Made by a program: the position numbers and the translations under genes
Part shown: piece after piece, positions 19,809-28,543 of the stretch
How the letters are laid out: each line of letters opens with the position of its first letter
How positions within the stretch are numbered: the first letter of the stretch is position 1
Assembly (NCBI RefSeq): GCF_018918075.1
Contig: NZ_JAHLPW010000002.1
Span: 1-64,000 of the forward strand
Source of the DNA: Virgibacillus sp. MSJ-26
Lineage (GTDB): Bacteria > Bacillota > Bacilli > Bacillales > Amphibacillaceae
Reading direction: 5' to 3'
Length of the DNA stretch: 64,000 bases
Notes under the pieces: model-generated
What the model saw: the letters and a program-made list of their open reading frames with translations, nothing else
Databases searched by the model: none
What the model was told of the DNA's origin: nothing

Positions 19809-20540
19809 ATGGAAAAAAATCTAGTTATGATTATGGATATTAACTTTTACAATACAACGAGGCAATCACTGCTTGAAAAAGACCTTTATCCGCGTCTTGA
19901 ACACGGGGAGAAAAGCTTTTTAGTTACGGCAAATCCTGAATTTGTTATGAAATCTCGTGAAGATGCCGAATTTAAAGCAATTCTTCAGTCTGCTGATTAT
20001 GTTATTCCAGATGGGATTGGGATTGTGAAAGCGTCCAATTGGATAAATGATCCTTTAAAAGAAAGAATTCCTGGTTTTGAATTAATGTTTGATTTGCTAG
20101 AATACGCAGATAAGGAAAAATTAAGCTGTTATTTTTTAGGGGCGAAAGAAGCGGTTAATGAAAAAGCAGTTAAAGAAGTTGAAAAGAAATACCCTGACAT
20201 AAACATTGTAGGTCGACATCATGGTTTTTTTGATATTGCTGATAAGTCTATTGCTGAAAAGATACGGAAAGCCAATCCCGATCTTATTTTTGTAGCGCTT
20301 GGTATGCCCAGGCAGGAAAAATGGATTGCTCGCCATATGCCGGAATTTGATAAAGGGTTGTTCATGGGCGTTGGCGGCAGTTTTGATACGTTGACCGGCG
20401 AGGTGAAGCGAGCACCACAGTTTTGGATTAAATTAAATTTAGAATGGTTTTACCGATTTTTAAAGCAGCCAACTGTACGCTTTAAAAGACTATTGAAAGT
20501 GTTAGAGTTTGCTGTAAGGATGAGGTTTAAAAGAGAATAG
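19809..20540 (+). CDS. tagA: WTA N-acetylmannosaminyltransferase TagA
   Basis: 243 residues, WecG/TagA/CpsF family. It adds ManNAc to undecaprenyl-PP-GlcNAc, the second step of the WTA linkage unit, at the inner membrane face. Family motifs: TANPEFVMKSREDAEF (about 38), VIPDGIGIVKAS (about 65), YFLGAKEAVNEKA, FVALGMPRQEKWIARH (about 160), GVGGSFDTLTGEVKRAP (about 180), and the C-terminal LEWFYRFLKQPTVRFKR membrane-association tail. GAGAGG precedes the ATG. Confidence 0.92.
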   Translation: MEKNLVMIMDINFYNTTRQSLLEKDLYPRLEHGEKSFLVTANPEFVMKSREDAEFKAILQSADYVIPDGIGIVKASNWINDPLKERIPGFELMFDLLEYADKEKLSCYFLGAKEAVNEKAVKEVEKKYPDINIVGRHHGFFDIADKSIAEKIRKANPDLIFVALGMPRQEKWIARHMPEFDKGLFMGVGGSFDTLTGEVKRAPQFWIKLNLEWFYRFLKQPTVRFKRLLKVLEFAVRMRFKRE

Positions 20541-20576
20541 GGTATCTGTTAGATTATTACTATAACTATGTGAGAA

Positions 20577-20622
20577 AAAAGCAGCTTATTAACTGAAAAG
20601 TTAAGAGCTGCTTTGCTTTTTA
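20577..20622 (+). terminator. tagA terminator
   Basis: AAAGCAGCTTATTAACT pairs with AGTTAAGAGCTGCTTT around GAAA, followed by GCTTTTT. It may also serve the convergent LCP gene. Confidence 0.85.
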
Positions 20623-20625
20623 TAT

Positions 20626-21711
20626 CTATGATTCTTTAATATGTGAGTCATCTTCTTGGTGGTCATTGTTTTCTTGAAATGAATCATCATTATTATCAAC
20701 ATCATTGTGATCATCATATTCGTTATACTCATCGTCATCATCAGAACTATAAGCAGGCAAATCTAAATGATTGCGCAATTCGCGTTGCACGTCTATTAAA
20801 CTATCTTCGTCTGCATGAAAATACCATAATCCGTCATCCATATAATCGCCATCACCCTCAAGGTTTATCTTTTCGATGTTAAAGTCTTTATCGAGTCCAT
20901 ATTCCATGAAACTTTTAATATCGTTCATGTATAGATCTGTTTTTAGGTTAGGGCGGATGGCTTCAATTAACTGATTTAGTTTGAAAATTGATGATGCGGA
21001 CGTTACTTTATCGGCAATGATTTCGATGACCTCTTGTTGACGCTTGCCTCGTTCTATATCGCTATCATATTTTCGTGTTCGCACTAATGCCAATGCTTCT
21101 TCGCCATCTAGTTTTTGTCGTCCTGGATAGAGGTGAATGGCATCTGTTTTATCTTTTGAATCCATTTCCTCCATTTCATAAGGGACGTCATACGTAATGC
21201 CATTTAATGAATCGACAACTTCGATGAACGCTTCGAAATTTAAACTGACATAATAGTCAATTGGAACGTTTAGGTAATCTTCTACTGTTTCTACTGATGC
21301 TTTTGGACCACCATGGAAGTGTGCATGGTTGATTTTAGTGTTGTAGCCGATTTCAGGGACGTAGACATATGTGTCTCTAGGGATACTTAGTAGTTTAACA
21401 GTTCCTTCATCTTTATTAAATGTAGCGACAAGCATAGCATCTGTCCGGCTTTTTTCTTCATAAGCTCGTTCTTCACTCGTATCGACACCAAGAAATAACA
21501 CAGTCACGTTATCTTCGATTGGGTCTACTGCTTCTTCGCGAAGAGCGGAATGTTCATTATCTCGGCCGACCTTTTCATGGGATTCTTCAATGACATTTGA
21601 TGTTTTATTATATAAGTGGGCAGCATAAGCTCCCCCGGAAATTAGCAAGATTAAGATAATTGAAACCGTTATCCAAATCCACTTTTTCTTGGAACGTTTA
21701 ATCACATTCAT
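20626..21711 (-). CDS. LytR-CpsA-Psr (LCP) family glycopolymer ligase, second copy
   Basis: 361 residues: N-terminal membrane anchor (about 10-32), LCP domain (about 70-240: NVTVLFLGVDTS, KSRTDAMLVATFN, LLSIPRDTYVYVP, INHAHFHGG, LVRTRKYDSDIERGKRQQEVI). A strongly acidic, Asp/Asn/His-rich tail (about 325-361) is absent from the paralogue at 18372. Role as for the paralogue: attachment of WTA to peptidoglycan. The acidic tail could be a surface extension; its purpose is unknown. Confidence 0.9.
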   Translation of the reverse strand: MNVIKRSKKKWIWITVSIILILLISGGAYAAHLYNKTSNVIEESHEKVGRDNEHSALREEAVDPIEDNVTVLFLGVDTSEERAYEEKSRTDAMLVATFNKDEGTVKLLSIPRDTYVYVPEIGYNTKINHAHFHGGPKASVETVEDYLNVPIDYYVSLNFEAFIEVVDSLNGITYDVPYEMEEMDSKDKTDAIHLYPGRQKLDGEEALALVRTRKYDSDIERGKRQQEVIEIIADKVTSASSIFKLNQLIEAIRPNLKTDLYMNDIKSFMEYGLDKDFNIEKINLEGDGDYMDDGLWYFHADEDSLIDVQRELRNHLDLPAYSSDDDDEYNEYDDHNDVDNNDDSFQENNDHQEDDSHIKES

Positions 21712-21913
21712 AATAGGACTCCTTACACATTTGTTAATTATTCTACAATAAGTAGTCAGAAATGTGTAGTCTAAAAGCTAAAGTAATAACTTTACGTAAG
21801 GGACAGCCCTTAAACTATATGTAGTTATCATTTCCCACGGGAAAATAATTTAATCATCAGATGCCACCTAAGTCCTAGTTCGAACGATTGTAGTAGTGAA
21901 GGAGGTGGTAAAC

Positions 21914-22138
21914 ATGGCAGAAGCTAAAATGAAGAGTTCATCATTACGCCTAGTGTTTTACACAGGGGATGACCTTGAAACTGGGGATCCTATTTATAAA
22001 GCGAAAAGCTTTAATAATGTGAAAGAAAACGCAACGGCGGAACAATTATTCGAGATCGCTCAAGGCATCGCAAGTTTACAACAGCACGAGTTGCACACTG
22101 TAGAAAGACGTGACAACTCTGAAATCACATCAGAATAA
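21914..22138 (+). CDS. DUF1659 family small protein
   Basis: 74 residues (MAEAKMKSSSLRLVFYTGDD...). The DUF1659 pattern is a YKAKSFNNVK core followed by a helix ATAEQLFEIAQGIASLQ. ATG 21914 has a perfect GGAGGTGG 4 nt upstream, so the upstream in-frame GTG at 21896 is not used. In Bacillaceae this family is regularly followed by DUF2922 and YvrJ genes, as here. Function unknown. Confidence 0.85.
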   Translation: MAEAKMKSSSLRLVFYTGDDLETGDPIYKAKSFNNVKENATAEQLFEIAQGIASLQQHELHTVERRDNSEITSE

Positions 22139-22226
22139 TTTAACCGACATGTAGATTTATGGGTGAGCGGCACGTCTGGATTTTTTTAAAAAAGGTCTTT
22201 TTGACTTCGTGAAAGGAGGTGGACTG

Positions 22227-22442
22227 ATGAAAAAGTTGGAGTTGCAATTTGAAAATTATGATGGTAAAACGGTGACGTATTCATTGGATAATCCTGCTGA
22301 ACCGGTTGATGAGCAGTTGGTTAATGATGTGATGGATGAGATTATTGCTCAGGATGCGTTTACGTCAGGCGGCGGTGATCTTGTTGCTAAGAAGTTAGCG
22401 CGTGTTGTTGACCGTCAGGTGGAAGAGATTGAGATTTATTAA
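22227..22442 (+). CDS. DUF2922 family small protein
   Basis: 71 residues (MKKLELQFENYDGKTVTYSL..., ending QVEEIEIY). ATG 22227 follows AAAGGAGGTGG. The DUF2922 pattern is a beta-strand start and a DAFTSGGGDLVAKK turn. Partner of the DUF1659 gene 88 bp upstream; function unknown. Confidence 0.85.
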   Translation: MKKLELQFENYDGKTVTYSLDNPAEPVDEQLVNDVMDEIIAQDAFTSGGGDLVAKKLARVVDRQVEEIEIY

Positions 22443-22457
22443 AGTGAATGGATGTAT

Positions 22458-22496
22458 TAAAACAGGACCAGCGATTGTTAGCTGGTCTGTTTTATT
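22458..22496 (+). terminator. Terminator or attenuator
   Basis: AACAGGACCAGC pairs with GCTGGTCTGTTTT (one bulged G) around an 8-nt loop. It lies between the DUF2922 and YvrJ genes. Confidence 0.75.
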
Positions 22497-22542
22497 AGGG
22501 GGATATTTTTCAGATTAACTTGTTGAAAAGGAGGTCATTTAT

Positions 22543-22683
22543 ATGGACGCTTGGATTCCATTTGTCAGAGAGGTGGGGTTTCCAATTGTGGTGACGCTGT
22601 ATTTGCTACATCGCATAGAGGGGAAGCTCGACATATTGATAGATTCCATCCATGCACTTCCCGATAAAATGAAAACCCATTAA
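22543..22683 (+). CDS. YvrJ family small membrane protein
   Basis: 46 residues starting MDAWIPFVREVGFPIVVTLY. One membrane helix (about 9-24), then an amphipathic helix (EGKLDILIDSIHAL). AAAGGAGG lies 10 nt before the ATG. The family is small and poorly characterised; its place after DUF1659 and DUF2922 is the usual one in Bacillaceae. Confidence 0.8.
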   Translation: MDAWIPFVREVGFPIVVTLYLLHRIEGKLDILIDSIHALPDKMKTH

Positions 22684-22690
22684 TGAAACT

Positions 22691-22739
22691 TCGGCTTGGG
22701 ACGTGGGGACAGGCACGGTGTCCCAGGCCGAGGTTTTTT
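22691..22739 (+). repeat. GGGACAGGCACGGTGTCCC hairpin repeat, copy 1
   Basis: CGGCTTGGGAC pairs with GTCCCAGGCCG around GGGGACAGGCACGGT, with a T-run, so it can act as a terminator for the YvrJ gene. A near-identical copy lies at 35101-35150. The two copies bracket the LXG island. Confidence 0.7.
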
Positions 22740-22888
22740 GATGGGAATAATTAGAACTAGTTTTACTAGTTATTTAGTACTAACAATCGATGTTTATCAA
22801 GCTTTTCGGCTAGAGAAACAGTACTAAATACACTACAAATTCAGTATATAATCAAGTATAATAATTTTTAAAGTTGAAAAAAGTATTT

Positions 22889-22905
22889 AATCTTAGTTTA
22901 AGATT
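22889..22905. promoter_or_regulatory. Inverted repeat before the LXG operon
   Basis: AATCTTA-GTT-TAAGATT, 39 bp before the first helper gene. A possible operator; no regulator is assigned. A TATAAT-like element lies nearby (about 22850-22860). Confidence 0.3.
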
Positions 22906-22943
22906 AGATTGGACGGATGAGGATGACGTGGTGGGGTGAAAAT

Positions 22944-23366
22944 ATGTCAGATTTAGCCAGTATTAATACGTATCTTATGGAAACGGAGCGACAGATAGGG
23001 TCAGCTCAAATGCAAATTATGGAAAAGGAAGAGAAGCTAAGTAAGTTAGAAGATGCTCTAACGAAGCTTGCGAGTAATAAGAGTGACTTCATTGGTAAAA
23101 AGGATATTTGTCTTGAGCCTGAGTTTACATCAAAGACCTTGCACGGTGAAAACGCCAGTGATTTGGATGATATCAGAGAGAACCAATTACAGGTCAGTTT
23201 TGTGGCTATTCCTAAAGAGCAAATTGATGATGCAGAAGACAAAATAGGTGACCAAATTGAAGTGCTAGAAGAAGAAATCAGCTCTCTTGAAGGAACAATT
23301 TCTTCTTTGGAATCACGACGAGAAAGTTTATTGGCACAAAAGCGGGAGGTGGAGAGTGAATCATGA
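22944..23366 (+). CDS. YwqH-like LXG helper protein (DUF5082 family)
   Basis: 140 residues, almost entirely helical, with coiled coils at both ends (MEKEEKLSKLEDALTKLA; DKIGDQIEVLEEEISSLE). It matches the YwqH/DUF5082 pattern, the first gene of ywqHIJ-type LXG operons. Small helical partners of LXG proteins form a complex with the LXG domain for type VII (Ess/Yuk) export. ATG 22944 is preferred over upstream codons because GTGGGGTG stands before it. Its stop overlaps the next start (ATGA). Confidence 0.75.
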   Translation: MSDLASINTYLMETERQIGSAQMQIMEKEEKLSKLEDALTKLASNKSDFIGKKDICLEPEFTSKTLHGENASDLDDIRENQLQVSFVAIPKEQIDDAEDKIGDQIEVLEEEISSLEGTISSLESRRESLLAQKREVESES

Positions 23367-23644
23367 GTGGTGAAATTAAAGTAACCCGTGTCCCTGTCGA
23401 ACAAGGGATTTCAGAACTGCGCTCGTCCATTCAAGGGTTGGAGACGACATTTGGTCAAGACATTGAAGGGGACAATAAACTTGAGGTGGTAACACTTTAC
23501 AATGAAATCAAACAAGAGTGTGATGAATTACTTGTTCAGTTTAAAGCTTTATTTGAAAATAATGTTCAATCAACAGATGATTCGGTAGCGGAATTCCAAG
23601 AGACGGAGCGAATGGTCGCGGGTGATATTCGTTTAATGAAATAA
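23363..23644 (+). CDS. YwqI-like LXG helper protein (DUF5344 family)
   Basis: 93 residues, helical, WXG100-sized (MSGEIKVTRVPVEQGISELR..., ending MVAGDIRLMK). It resembles the YwqI/DUF5344 family, the second gene of LXG operons. Overlaps the upstream gene by 4 nt (ATGA), so the two are translationally coupled. Probably forms a helical bundle with the YwqH-like protein and the LXG domain of the toxin. Confidence 0.75.
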   Translation: MSGEIKVTRVPVEQGISELRSSIQGLETTFGQDIEGDNKLEVVTLYNEIKQECDELLVQFKALFENNVQSTDDSVAEFQETERMVAGDIRLMK

Positions 23645-23706
23645 TCTATATGGTGTACTCATCATCAGGATTTTTTCAACAGACATGTTTTTAGGAGGTG
23701 CTTAAA

Positions 23707-25290
23707 TTGAAAGTGTTGGATGTGAGCAGTTTACAAGATGGAATTGATTTTACAGTTCAAGACATTGAATCAAAACGTGATCAAATTCAAGCGCTACAAA
23801 AGTCTGTCCATGGTTTTCATACATTGGAGGATGCTTTGAGAGGGCAAGGAGGAGAGGCTATCCGCGCCTTTTACAGAGATGCCCATGAACCATTCTTGGT
23901 TTTATTTCATCAGTTTTTAATCGATTATAGTAATCTACTTAAGGACATGAAAGAAGCGGTGGGTACTTTTGAATCAAATTCCAGTGGCTACGTCAATCAG
24001 GAGTTTTTAGAGACGGATGTGGATGAAGGCTTTGCGAAGGTGGAGAAAACGGCCACGGAGCTTACGGACGATGCGAATGAAATTTTAGCGGATGTAGAAG
24101 AAATTGTTTCGGTGAAAAGGATCGATGAATCAGAGGTCGTGGAAGATGTTCAGAGAGGAAAAGAAAAGGCAAAGGAAATTGTCGAGGAGCTCACTATTCT
24201 TGATGAATACGAAGCCGGGCGCCTGGAAGAGACAAAACAAGCCTTACACGAATTGCGATCTTTTATTTCAGGAATGGAATCCATGTTTAAAAGTGGCGAC
24301 TTATCCATTCGGAATTATAATGTAGAAATGCTTGAGGGGATGCCTGCTTATAATGATATAATGGATCGGATTAATAATAAAGATCGGACCACGATTTCAG
24401 CTAGATATGGTGAAGATATAGAAAAAATGCCATTGTCAGAGATTGAGAAGATGAAAGATGAATTGTCAACAAAACTAGATAAAAATGGTCAAGAATTTTT
24501 AAACTCAGTTTATGCTGACTTGGAAAATGGAGAAATTGATAGAGAAACCTTTAAAATTATAATGCAAGAGCTTAATGGAACGGAATTATCTGAGATGGAT
24601 AATGATTCCCGTGCATATATAGAGGCCGTCTATCAAGATTATAAAAACGAGGAAGTAGATAATAATACATTCACGACTGTGTTTTCAGGTGTTGTTAGCA
24701 CAGGTGCTAGTTTCATAAAAGACTTTTTGAAAAGCAAAGCTAAAGGAGAAGTTATCGATGCTGCAGTAAAAGGAGCTGAAGAGTGGATAAAGAAAACGAC
24801 CGATATATTTTTAAACCTCGGTCCAGTTGCATCTGAAGCGGGAACTGGAGCAAACATAAGTCTTACCCTCACTGATCGCTTTAAAGATCAAGTACGAAAT
24901 GTAGTTAATTTTGGAGCTAAACACGGTCCAACTTTTATTGGGGCAGCACTGGATAGTGGTGCACAGGTGTATAGTGGTGAGGATGTGGAGCATGCAACCA
25001 TTAAGGCGATAGGACATATAGGTACAGCGAATGTTGGTAGAATCGCGGGTACTGCTATTGTTGGTACGGTTGCAACTGCTCTTGGAGTGTCTGGGGGACT
25101 AATACCAATAGTCGCTGTTGGAGCTGGTTTTGTACTTGGTTCGCTTGCTGCAAAAGGATTTGATATGGTATATGATAAATGGGGAAGAGAAGTTGTTGAT
25201 GGTGTTGTAGATATTGGGAAAAATGTTACCGAAAATATTGGAGATGCCGTGACTGGATTTTTTGGCTCATTAAAGTCCGCTTTTAGTTAG
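23707..25290 (+). CDS. LXG-domain polymorphic toxin with glycine-zipper tail
   Basis: 527 residues. The LXG targeting domain (about 1-210: MKVLDVSSLQDGIDF, then KSVHGFHTLEDALRGQGGEAI) marks a type VII secretion substrate. A charged middle region (210-330) follows, then a tail (about 340-527) rich in Gly/Ala: GRIAGTAIVGTVATALGVSG, GAGFVLGSLAAKGFD, ending FFGSLKSAFS. The tail looks like a membrane-inserting glycine zipper, as in staphylococcal TspA, a membrane-depolarising LXG toxin; no nuclease or protease motif is visible. TTG 23707 is preferred, with AGGAGGTG 6 nt upstream and an LXG-type N-terminus; GTG 23698 lies inside that ribosome site. Toxicity is inferred. Confidence 0.85.
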   Translation: MKVLDVSSLQDGIDFTVQDIESKRDQIQALQKSVHGFHTLEDALRGQGGEAIRAFYRDAHEPFLVLFHQFLIDYSNLLKDMKEAVGTFESNSSGYVNQEFLETDVDEGFAKVEKTATELTDDANEILADVEEIVSVKRIDESEVVEDVQRGKEKAKEIVEELTILDEYEAGRLEETKQALHELRSFISGMESMFKSGDLSIRNYNVEMLEGMPAYNDIMDRINNKDRTTISARYGEDIEKMPLSEIEKMKDELSTKLDKNGQEFLNSVYADLENGEIDRETFKIIMQELNGTELSEMDNDSRAYIEAVYQDYKNEEVDNNTFTTVFSGVVSTGASFIKDFLKSKAKGEVIDAAVKGAEEWIKKTTDIFLNLGPVASEAGTGANISLTLTDRFKDQVRNVVNFGAKHGPTFIGAALDSGAQVYSGEDVEHATIKAIGHIGTANVGRIAGTAIVGTVATALGVSGGLIPIVAVGAGFVLGSLAAKGFDMVYDKWGREVVDGVVDIGKNVTENIGDAVTGFFGSLKSAFS

Positions 25291-25312
25291 ATTTAGAGAA
25301 AGGATGAATGAT

Positions 25313-25906
25313 TTGAGGAATGAAATATATCGAAGTCTAGTTCCTTTTTATACGTATAATCCTGGAAAAGACGACAGTTATACGTTATACATAGATTCCA
25401 GAACAAATACTATATTTAAAGCGGATGCTAAAAATATTAGTTCTGCAAAAGTCACTTTTTTAATTATATTAGGTTATCCGATTATAGAATTATTTCCCGT
25501 TACTATCATTCCGTTAGATAATATTATTCAATTTATTAGCGTTTGTGTTATTGTGATGTCTTTAAGTGTATTTCTTGGATATTATATAAGCCCGAGAATG
25601 CTGGAGAATTATAGAAGAGTTACTTTATCTTCTGAGGAATGGAAACGTTGCTTAGAAACATTTAATCAATTTTATTTCAGGCAGTTTATATTACCATCGT
25701 TATTGCTATTGATCACTATCGTTTGTTTTGTTTTCTTGTACATTTTTCCGTCCAGCTGGTGGTTCTTTGGTGGTATTATTTCGGGCATAATGGCAGGCGC
25801 TGGATTAACCTCATTTTCAAAAACAAAATATTTATTATATAAAAACAAACTAGATATTAACTGGAACAATGGAGGTGAAGAAGATGAAGATATTACCTAT
25901 TGGTAG
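25313..25906 (+). CDS. NPGK-family membrane protein, copy 1; putative immunity protein
   Basis: 197 residues, family not recognised. Conserved N-terminus (LVPFYTYNPGKDDSYTLYID), four predicted membrane segments (about 45-60, 65-85, 125-145, 148-168) with the motif YIFPSSWWFFGGI, then a short tail. Three paralogues follow in this window (26356, 27817, 33558). Position directly behind the toxin and a four-helix membrane build suggest immunity against a membrane-active toxin (inference). TTG 25313 is preferred: AAAGGA stands 8-9 nt upstream, and alignment with copy 3, which has an unambiguous ATG, supports it. The DUF4176 gene begins inside its 3' end. Confidence 0.65.
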   Translation: MRNEIYRSLVPFYTYNPGKDDSYTLYIDSRTNTIFKADAKNISSAKVTFLIILGYPIIELFPVTIIPLDNIIQFISVCVIVMSLSVFLGYYISPRMLENYRRVTLSSEEWKRCLETFNQFYFRQFILPSLLLLITIVCFVFLYIFPSSWWFFGGIISGIMAGAGLTSFSKTKYLLYKNKLDINWNNGGEEDEDITYW

Positions 25907-26177
25907 TGTTATCCGTCTTAATGAGGGTGAAGTTAAATTAATGATTATAAATAGGGCTCCATTACATAATAAAGATGGCGTAATTGGTTATTTTGATTAT
26001 TCCGCATGTGTTTATCCAGGTGGTCAAATGGATCAACAAGCATACTTTTTTAATCATGAAGATATCGATGAAGTTTATCATGAGGGATATGTAGATGAAG
26101 ATGAGGAACTTTTTCAAAATCAATATGAAGAAAAGATTAAAGAAGTTCCATATCCGAAATTTAGTGTTGTAGAATAA
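25884..26177 (+). CDS. DUF4176 protein, copy 1 (intact)
   Basis: 97 residues, MKILPIGSVIRLNEGEVKLM..., with the DUF4176 core (PIGSVV.L..G..KLMI..R, YFDYSACVYP, FFNHEDIDEVYHEGY). DUF4176 genes are typical companions of LXG toxins; the exact role is unknown, possibly as export adaptors. It overlaps the preceding gene by 23 nt and has GGAGGTGAAG before ATG 25884. One of two intact copies among seven in the array. Confidence 0.8.
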   Translation: MKILPIGSVIRLNEGEVKLMIINRAPLHNKDGVIGYFDYSACVYPGGQMDQQAYFFNHEDIDEVYHEGYVDEDEELFQNQYEEKIKEVPYPKFSVVE

Positions 26178-26239
26178 TAATGCTTGAATAGTTAGTAGAT
26201 TACAAAATAAAAACCAAATGTACCAACTTACTGGAACAA

Positions 26240-26267
26240 GCCCATACAAAATTGAGTATGGGCTTTT
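26240..26267 (+). terminator. Array terminator, unit 1
   Basis: GCCCATAC...GTATGGGC hairpin plus TTTT. The same unit with about 60 bp of matching flank recurs at 27284, and the hairpin alone at 32987. Confidence 0.65.
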
Positions 26268-26355
26268 GTAATATTTTTGCAGAGAAGTAAGGTATGTAGG
26301 TTTCCTTGGGTATACTTTGAAAGATTAGTTAGTCACCATGGAAAGGATGAATAAT

Positions 26356-26949
26356 TTGAAAGATAACACTCAATTAAAACTGATTCCGTTTCTAACAGAA
26401 AATCCCGGGAAGGAAGATAGCTATACTTTGTGCATAGATGCGAACACTAATAATCTTTATAAGGCTGAAGATAAGGAAGTAAATACATCTAGCTTTTTAC
26501 TTATTTTCTTTTTAGTCTTAGTATTTACAAGATTGTTTTCAATTGAATTCTTACCGATGAATAACCTATATACGTTTTTATTGATGTGTTTAATCTTTTC
26601 CGTTATTTCAATGATATTAGGATATAACATGCGTGGGAAAATGTTTACAAATATTAATAAGTTTAATCTGGAAGAATCCGAGTGGGAATATTATCTTAAA
26701 GAGTCCAAACGTTTTTATCCTAGGCAAGCTATCTTTGCAATGCTTTTGCTGATTCTTACAGTAGTTTGCTTTGTTCTCCTGTACATATTTCCCTCCAAAT
26801 GGTGGTTCTTTGGTGGAATAATGATGAGTATACTCGCAGGAAGTCAACTCACATTGCTTTCAAAAACAAGATACTTATTATACAAAAATCAACTTGATGT
26901 CAACTTAAATGACGGAGGGAAATATAATGAAAATTTGACCTATAGGTAG
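26356..26949 (+). CDS. NPGK-family membrane protein, copy 2; putative immunity protein
   Basis: 197 residues, paralogue of 25313 (LIPFLTENPGKEDSYTLCID; YIFPSKWWFFGGI; ends YNENLTYR). Four predicted membrane segments at the same places. TTG 26356 follows AAAGGA and matches the other copies' starts; ATG 26338 is also open but has no ribosome site. The sequence between membrane helices has diverged from copy 1, as expected if each copy answers a different toxin tail (inference). Confidence 0.65.
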   Translation: MKDNTQLKLIPFLTENPGKEDSYTLCIDANTNNLYKAEDKEVNTSSFLLIFFLVLVFTRLFSIEFLPMNNLYTFLLMCLIFSVISMILGYNMRGKMFTNINKFNLEESEWEYYLKESKRFYPRQAIFAMLLLILTVVCFVLLYIFPSKWWFFGGIMMSILAGSQLTLLSKTRYLLYKNQLDVNLNDGGKYNENLTYR

Positions 26950-27220
26950 TGTTGTTAGTCTCAATGAAGGAAAAGTTAAATTAATAATTATTAGTAGAGC
27001 GCCTCTGCATAATAAAGATGGGGTTATTGGTTATTTTGATTATTCCGCCTGTATTTATCCCACTGGTCCAACCGATCAACAAGCTTACTTCTTTAATCAT
27101 GAAGATATTGCTGAAGTTTATCATGAGGGATATGTAGATGAAGATGAGGAGCTTTTTCAAAACCAATATGAAGAAAAGATTAAAGAAGTTCCTTATCCGA
27201 AATTTAATGTTGTAGAATAA
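26927..27220 (+). pseudogene. DUF4176 copy 2, stopped at codon 4
   Basis: Collinear with the intact copy over its full length (PIGSVVSLNEGKVKL... to KEVPYPKFNVVE), but codon 4 is TGA (26936-26938) where copy 1 has a Leu codon. Otherwise no damage is seen, so the loss is recent. Overlaps the preceding gene by 23 nt as in copy 1. Confidence 0.85.
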
Positions 27221-27283
27221 TAATGCTTGAATAGTTAGTAGATCACAAAAATAAAAACTAAATGTACCAACTTACTTGAACAA

Positions 27284-27312
27284 GCCCATACTAAATTGAG
27301 TACGGGCCTTTG
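27284..27312 (+). terminator. Array terminator, unit 2
   Basis: GCCCATAC...GTACGGGC hairpin, one mismatch from unit 1. The surrounding sequence (27221-27350) also matches 26178-26310. Confidence 0.6.
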
Positions 27313-27377
27313 TGATACTCGTTGCAGAGATGGTGGGTGTGTAGGTTTTCTTGGGTATACTGATAGGATTGGGTTCT

Positions 27378-27793
27378 GGAGGCCATTCTTTTTATAGGCA
27401 CTTTTATGAACCTTTCATGAGTTTACTTCATCATTCGTTAATTGATTATAGTAACCTGCAAAAGGAAATGAAAGAAGCGGTAGATACATTTGAATCAATT
27501 GCGATTCAGCAGTAAAAGGAGCTGAAGAGTGGATAAAGAAACGACCTATATATTTTTAAACCTCGGTCCAGTTGCATCTGAAGCGGGAACTGGAGCATCA
27601 TAGGAACTACAGCAATCGCAGTTGTCTCGGGTCTTGTGATTGGTTCATTTGCAGCTAAAGGATTTGATATGGTATATGATAAATGGGGAAGAGATATTGT
27701 TGATGGGGTAGTAGATATTGGTAAAGATGTAAAAAAGGCATTGGTAATGCCGTGAGTGGGACCATTGGGTTCTTGCAATCGGCTTTTAGTTAA
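27378..27793 (+). pseudogene. Collapsed LXG toxin remnant
   Basis: Three blocks of the intact toxin joined by deletions: an LXG-domain piece (about 27378-27500, matching 23863-23980), a middle piece (about 27508-27596, AVKGAEEWIKK frame, matching 24766-24855), and the C-terminal zipper (about 27597-27793, SGLVIGSFAAKGFDMVYDKWGR...). Frames do not match across the junctions. It ends with the same SAFS-stop as the intact toxin. Confidence 0.85.
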
Positions 27794-27816
27794 TCATTGT
27801 CGAAAGGAGGAACGAT

Positions 27817-28410
27817 ATGAAAAGAGATCAGAAGTTAACACTTGTTCCCTTCTGTGCAAAGAATCCCGGTAAAGAAAATAGTTACAGTTTATTTGTTGAA
27901 ACTCAAACCAAATCTATTTTCAAGGGGGAAAATAAAAATATAAGTGCGCCCATGTTTACGTTTTTGATATTAATATTCTATCCATTTGTACAGTTTTTCC
28001 CTATTGAAATCTTTCCTCTTGATAATAAATTTGCTTTACTGACTGTTTGTTCTATTGTAATGATTTTATGTGTATCACTTGGACATTATCTGAGCTTTAA
28101 AATGCTTGAAAATGTGAAAAAGATTTCCTTATCCACGGAAGAATGGAAACAATGCCTTAAACAAGGTAATCATTATTATATTAGACAGATAGTATTTGTC
28201 GTGATATTGGTTTTAGCTTCTTTAGCCTGCTTTGTATGTTTCACCATAGTACCTTCCAGATGGTGGTTTTTCGGAGGGGTTTTATTGAGTATACTGACAG
28301 GAACCCAGGCTATAATTTTATCAAAAACCAGATACCAATTATATAAAAATAAACTTGATATCAATCTAAATAATGGAGGGGAAGAAGATGAAAATATTAC
28401 CTATAGGTAG
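27817..28410 (+). CDS. NPGK-family membrane protein, copy 3; putative immunity protein
   Basis: 197 residues (LVPFCAKNPGKENSYSLFVE; TIVPSRWWFFGGV; ends ENITYR). ATG 27817 has AAAGGAGG upstream and fixes the start of the family. It sits directly behind the collapsed toxin, just as copy 1 sits behind the intact one, so the toxin-tail/immunity pairing survived while the toxin decayed. Confidence 0.7.
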   Translation: MKRDQKLTLVPFCAKNPGKENSYSLFVETQTKSIFKGENKNISAPMFTFLILIFYPFVQFFPIEIFPLDNKFALLTVCSIVMILCVSLGHYLSFKMLENVKKISLSTEEWKQCLKQGNHYYIRQIVFVVILVLASLACFVCFTIVPSRWWFFGGVLLSILTGTQAIILSKTRYQLYKNKLDINLNNGGEEDENITYR

Positions 28411-28543
28411 TGTTGCTAGTCTCAATGAAGGAAAAGTTAAATTAATGATTATTAGTAGAGCACCTCTGCATAATAAAGATGGGGTTATTGGTTATTTTGA
28501 TTGTTCCGCCTGCATTTATCCCACGAGCCAAACGGACCAATAA
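28388..28543 (+). pseudogene. DUF4176 copy 3, truncated
   Basis: Starts MKILPIGSVASLNEG as in copy 1, but stops after 51 codons (TAA 28541). The C-terminal half is replaced by unrelated sequence that belongs to a toxin tail. Overlaps the preceding gene by 23 nt. Confidence 0.8.
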
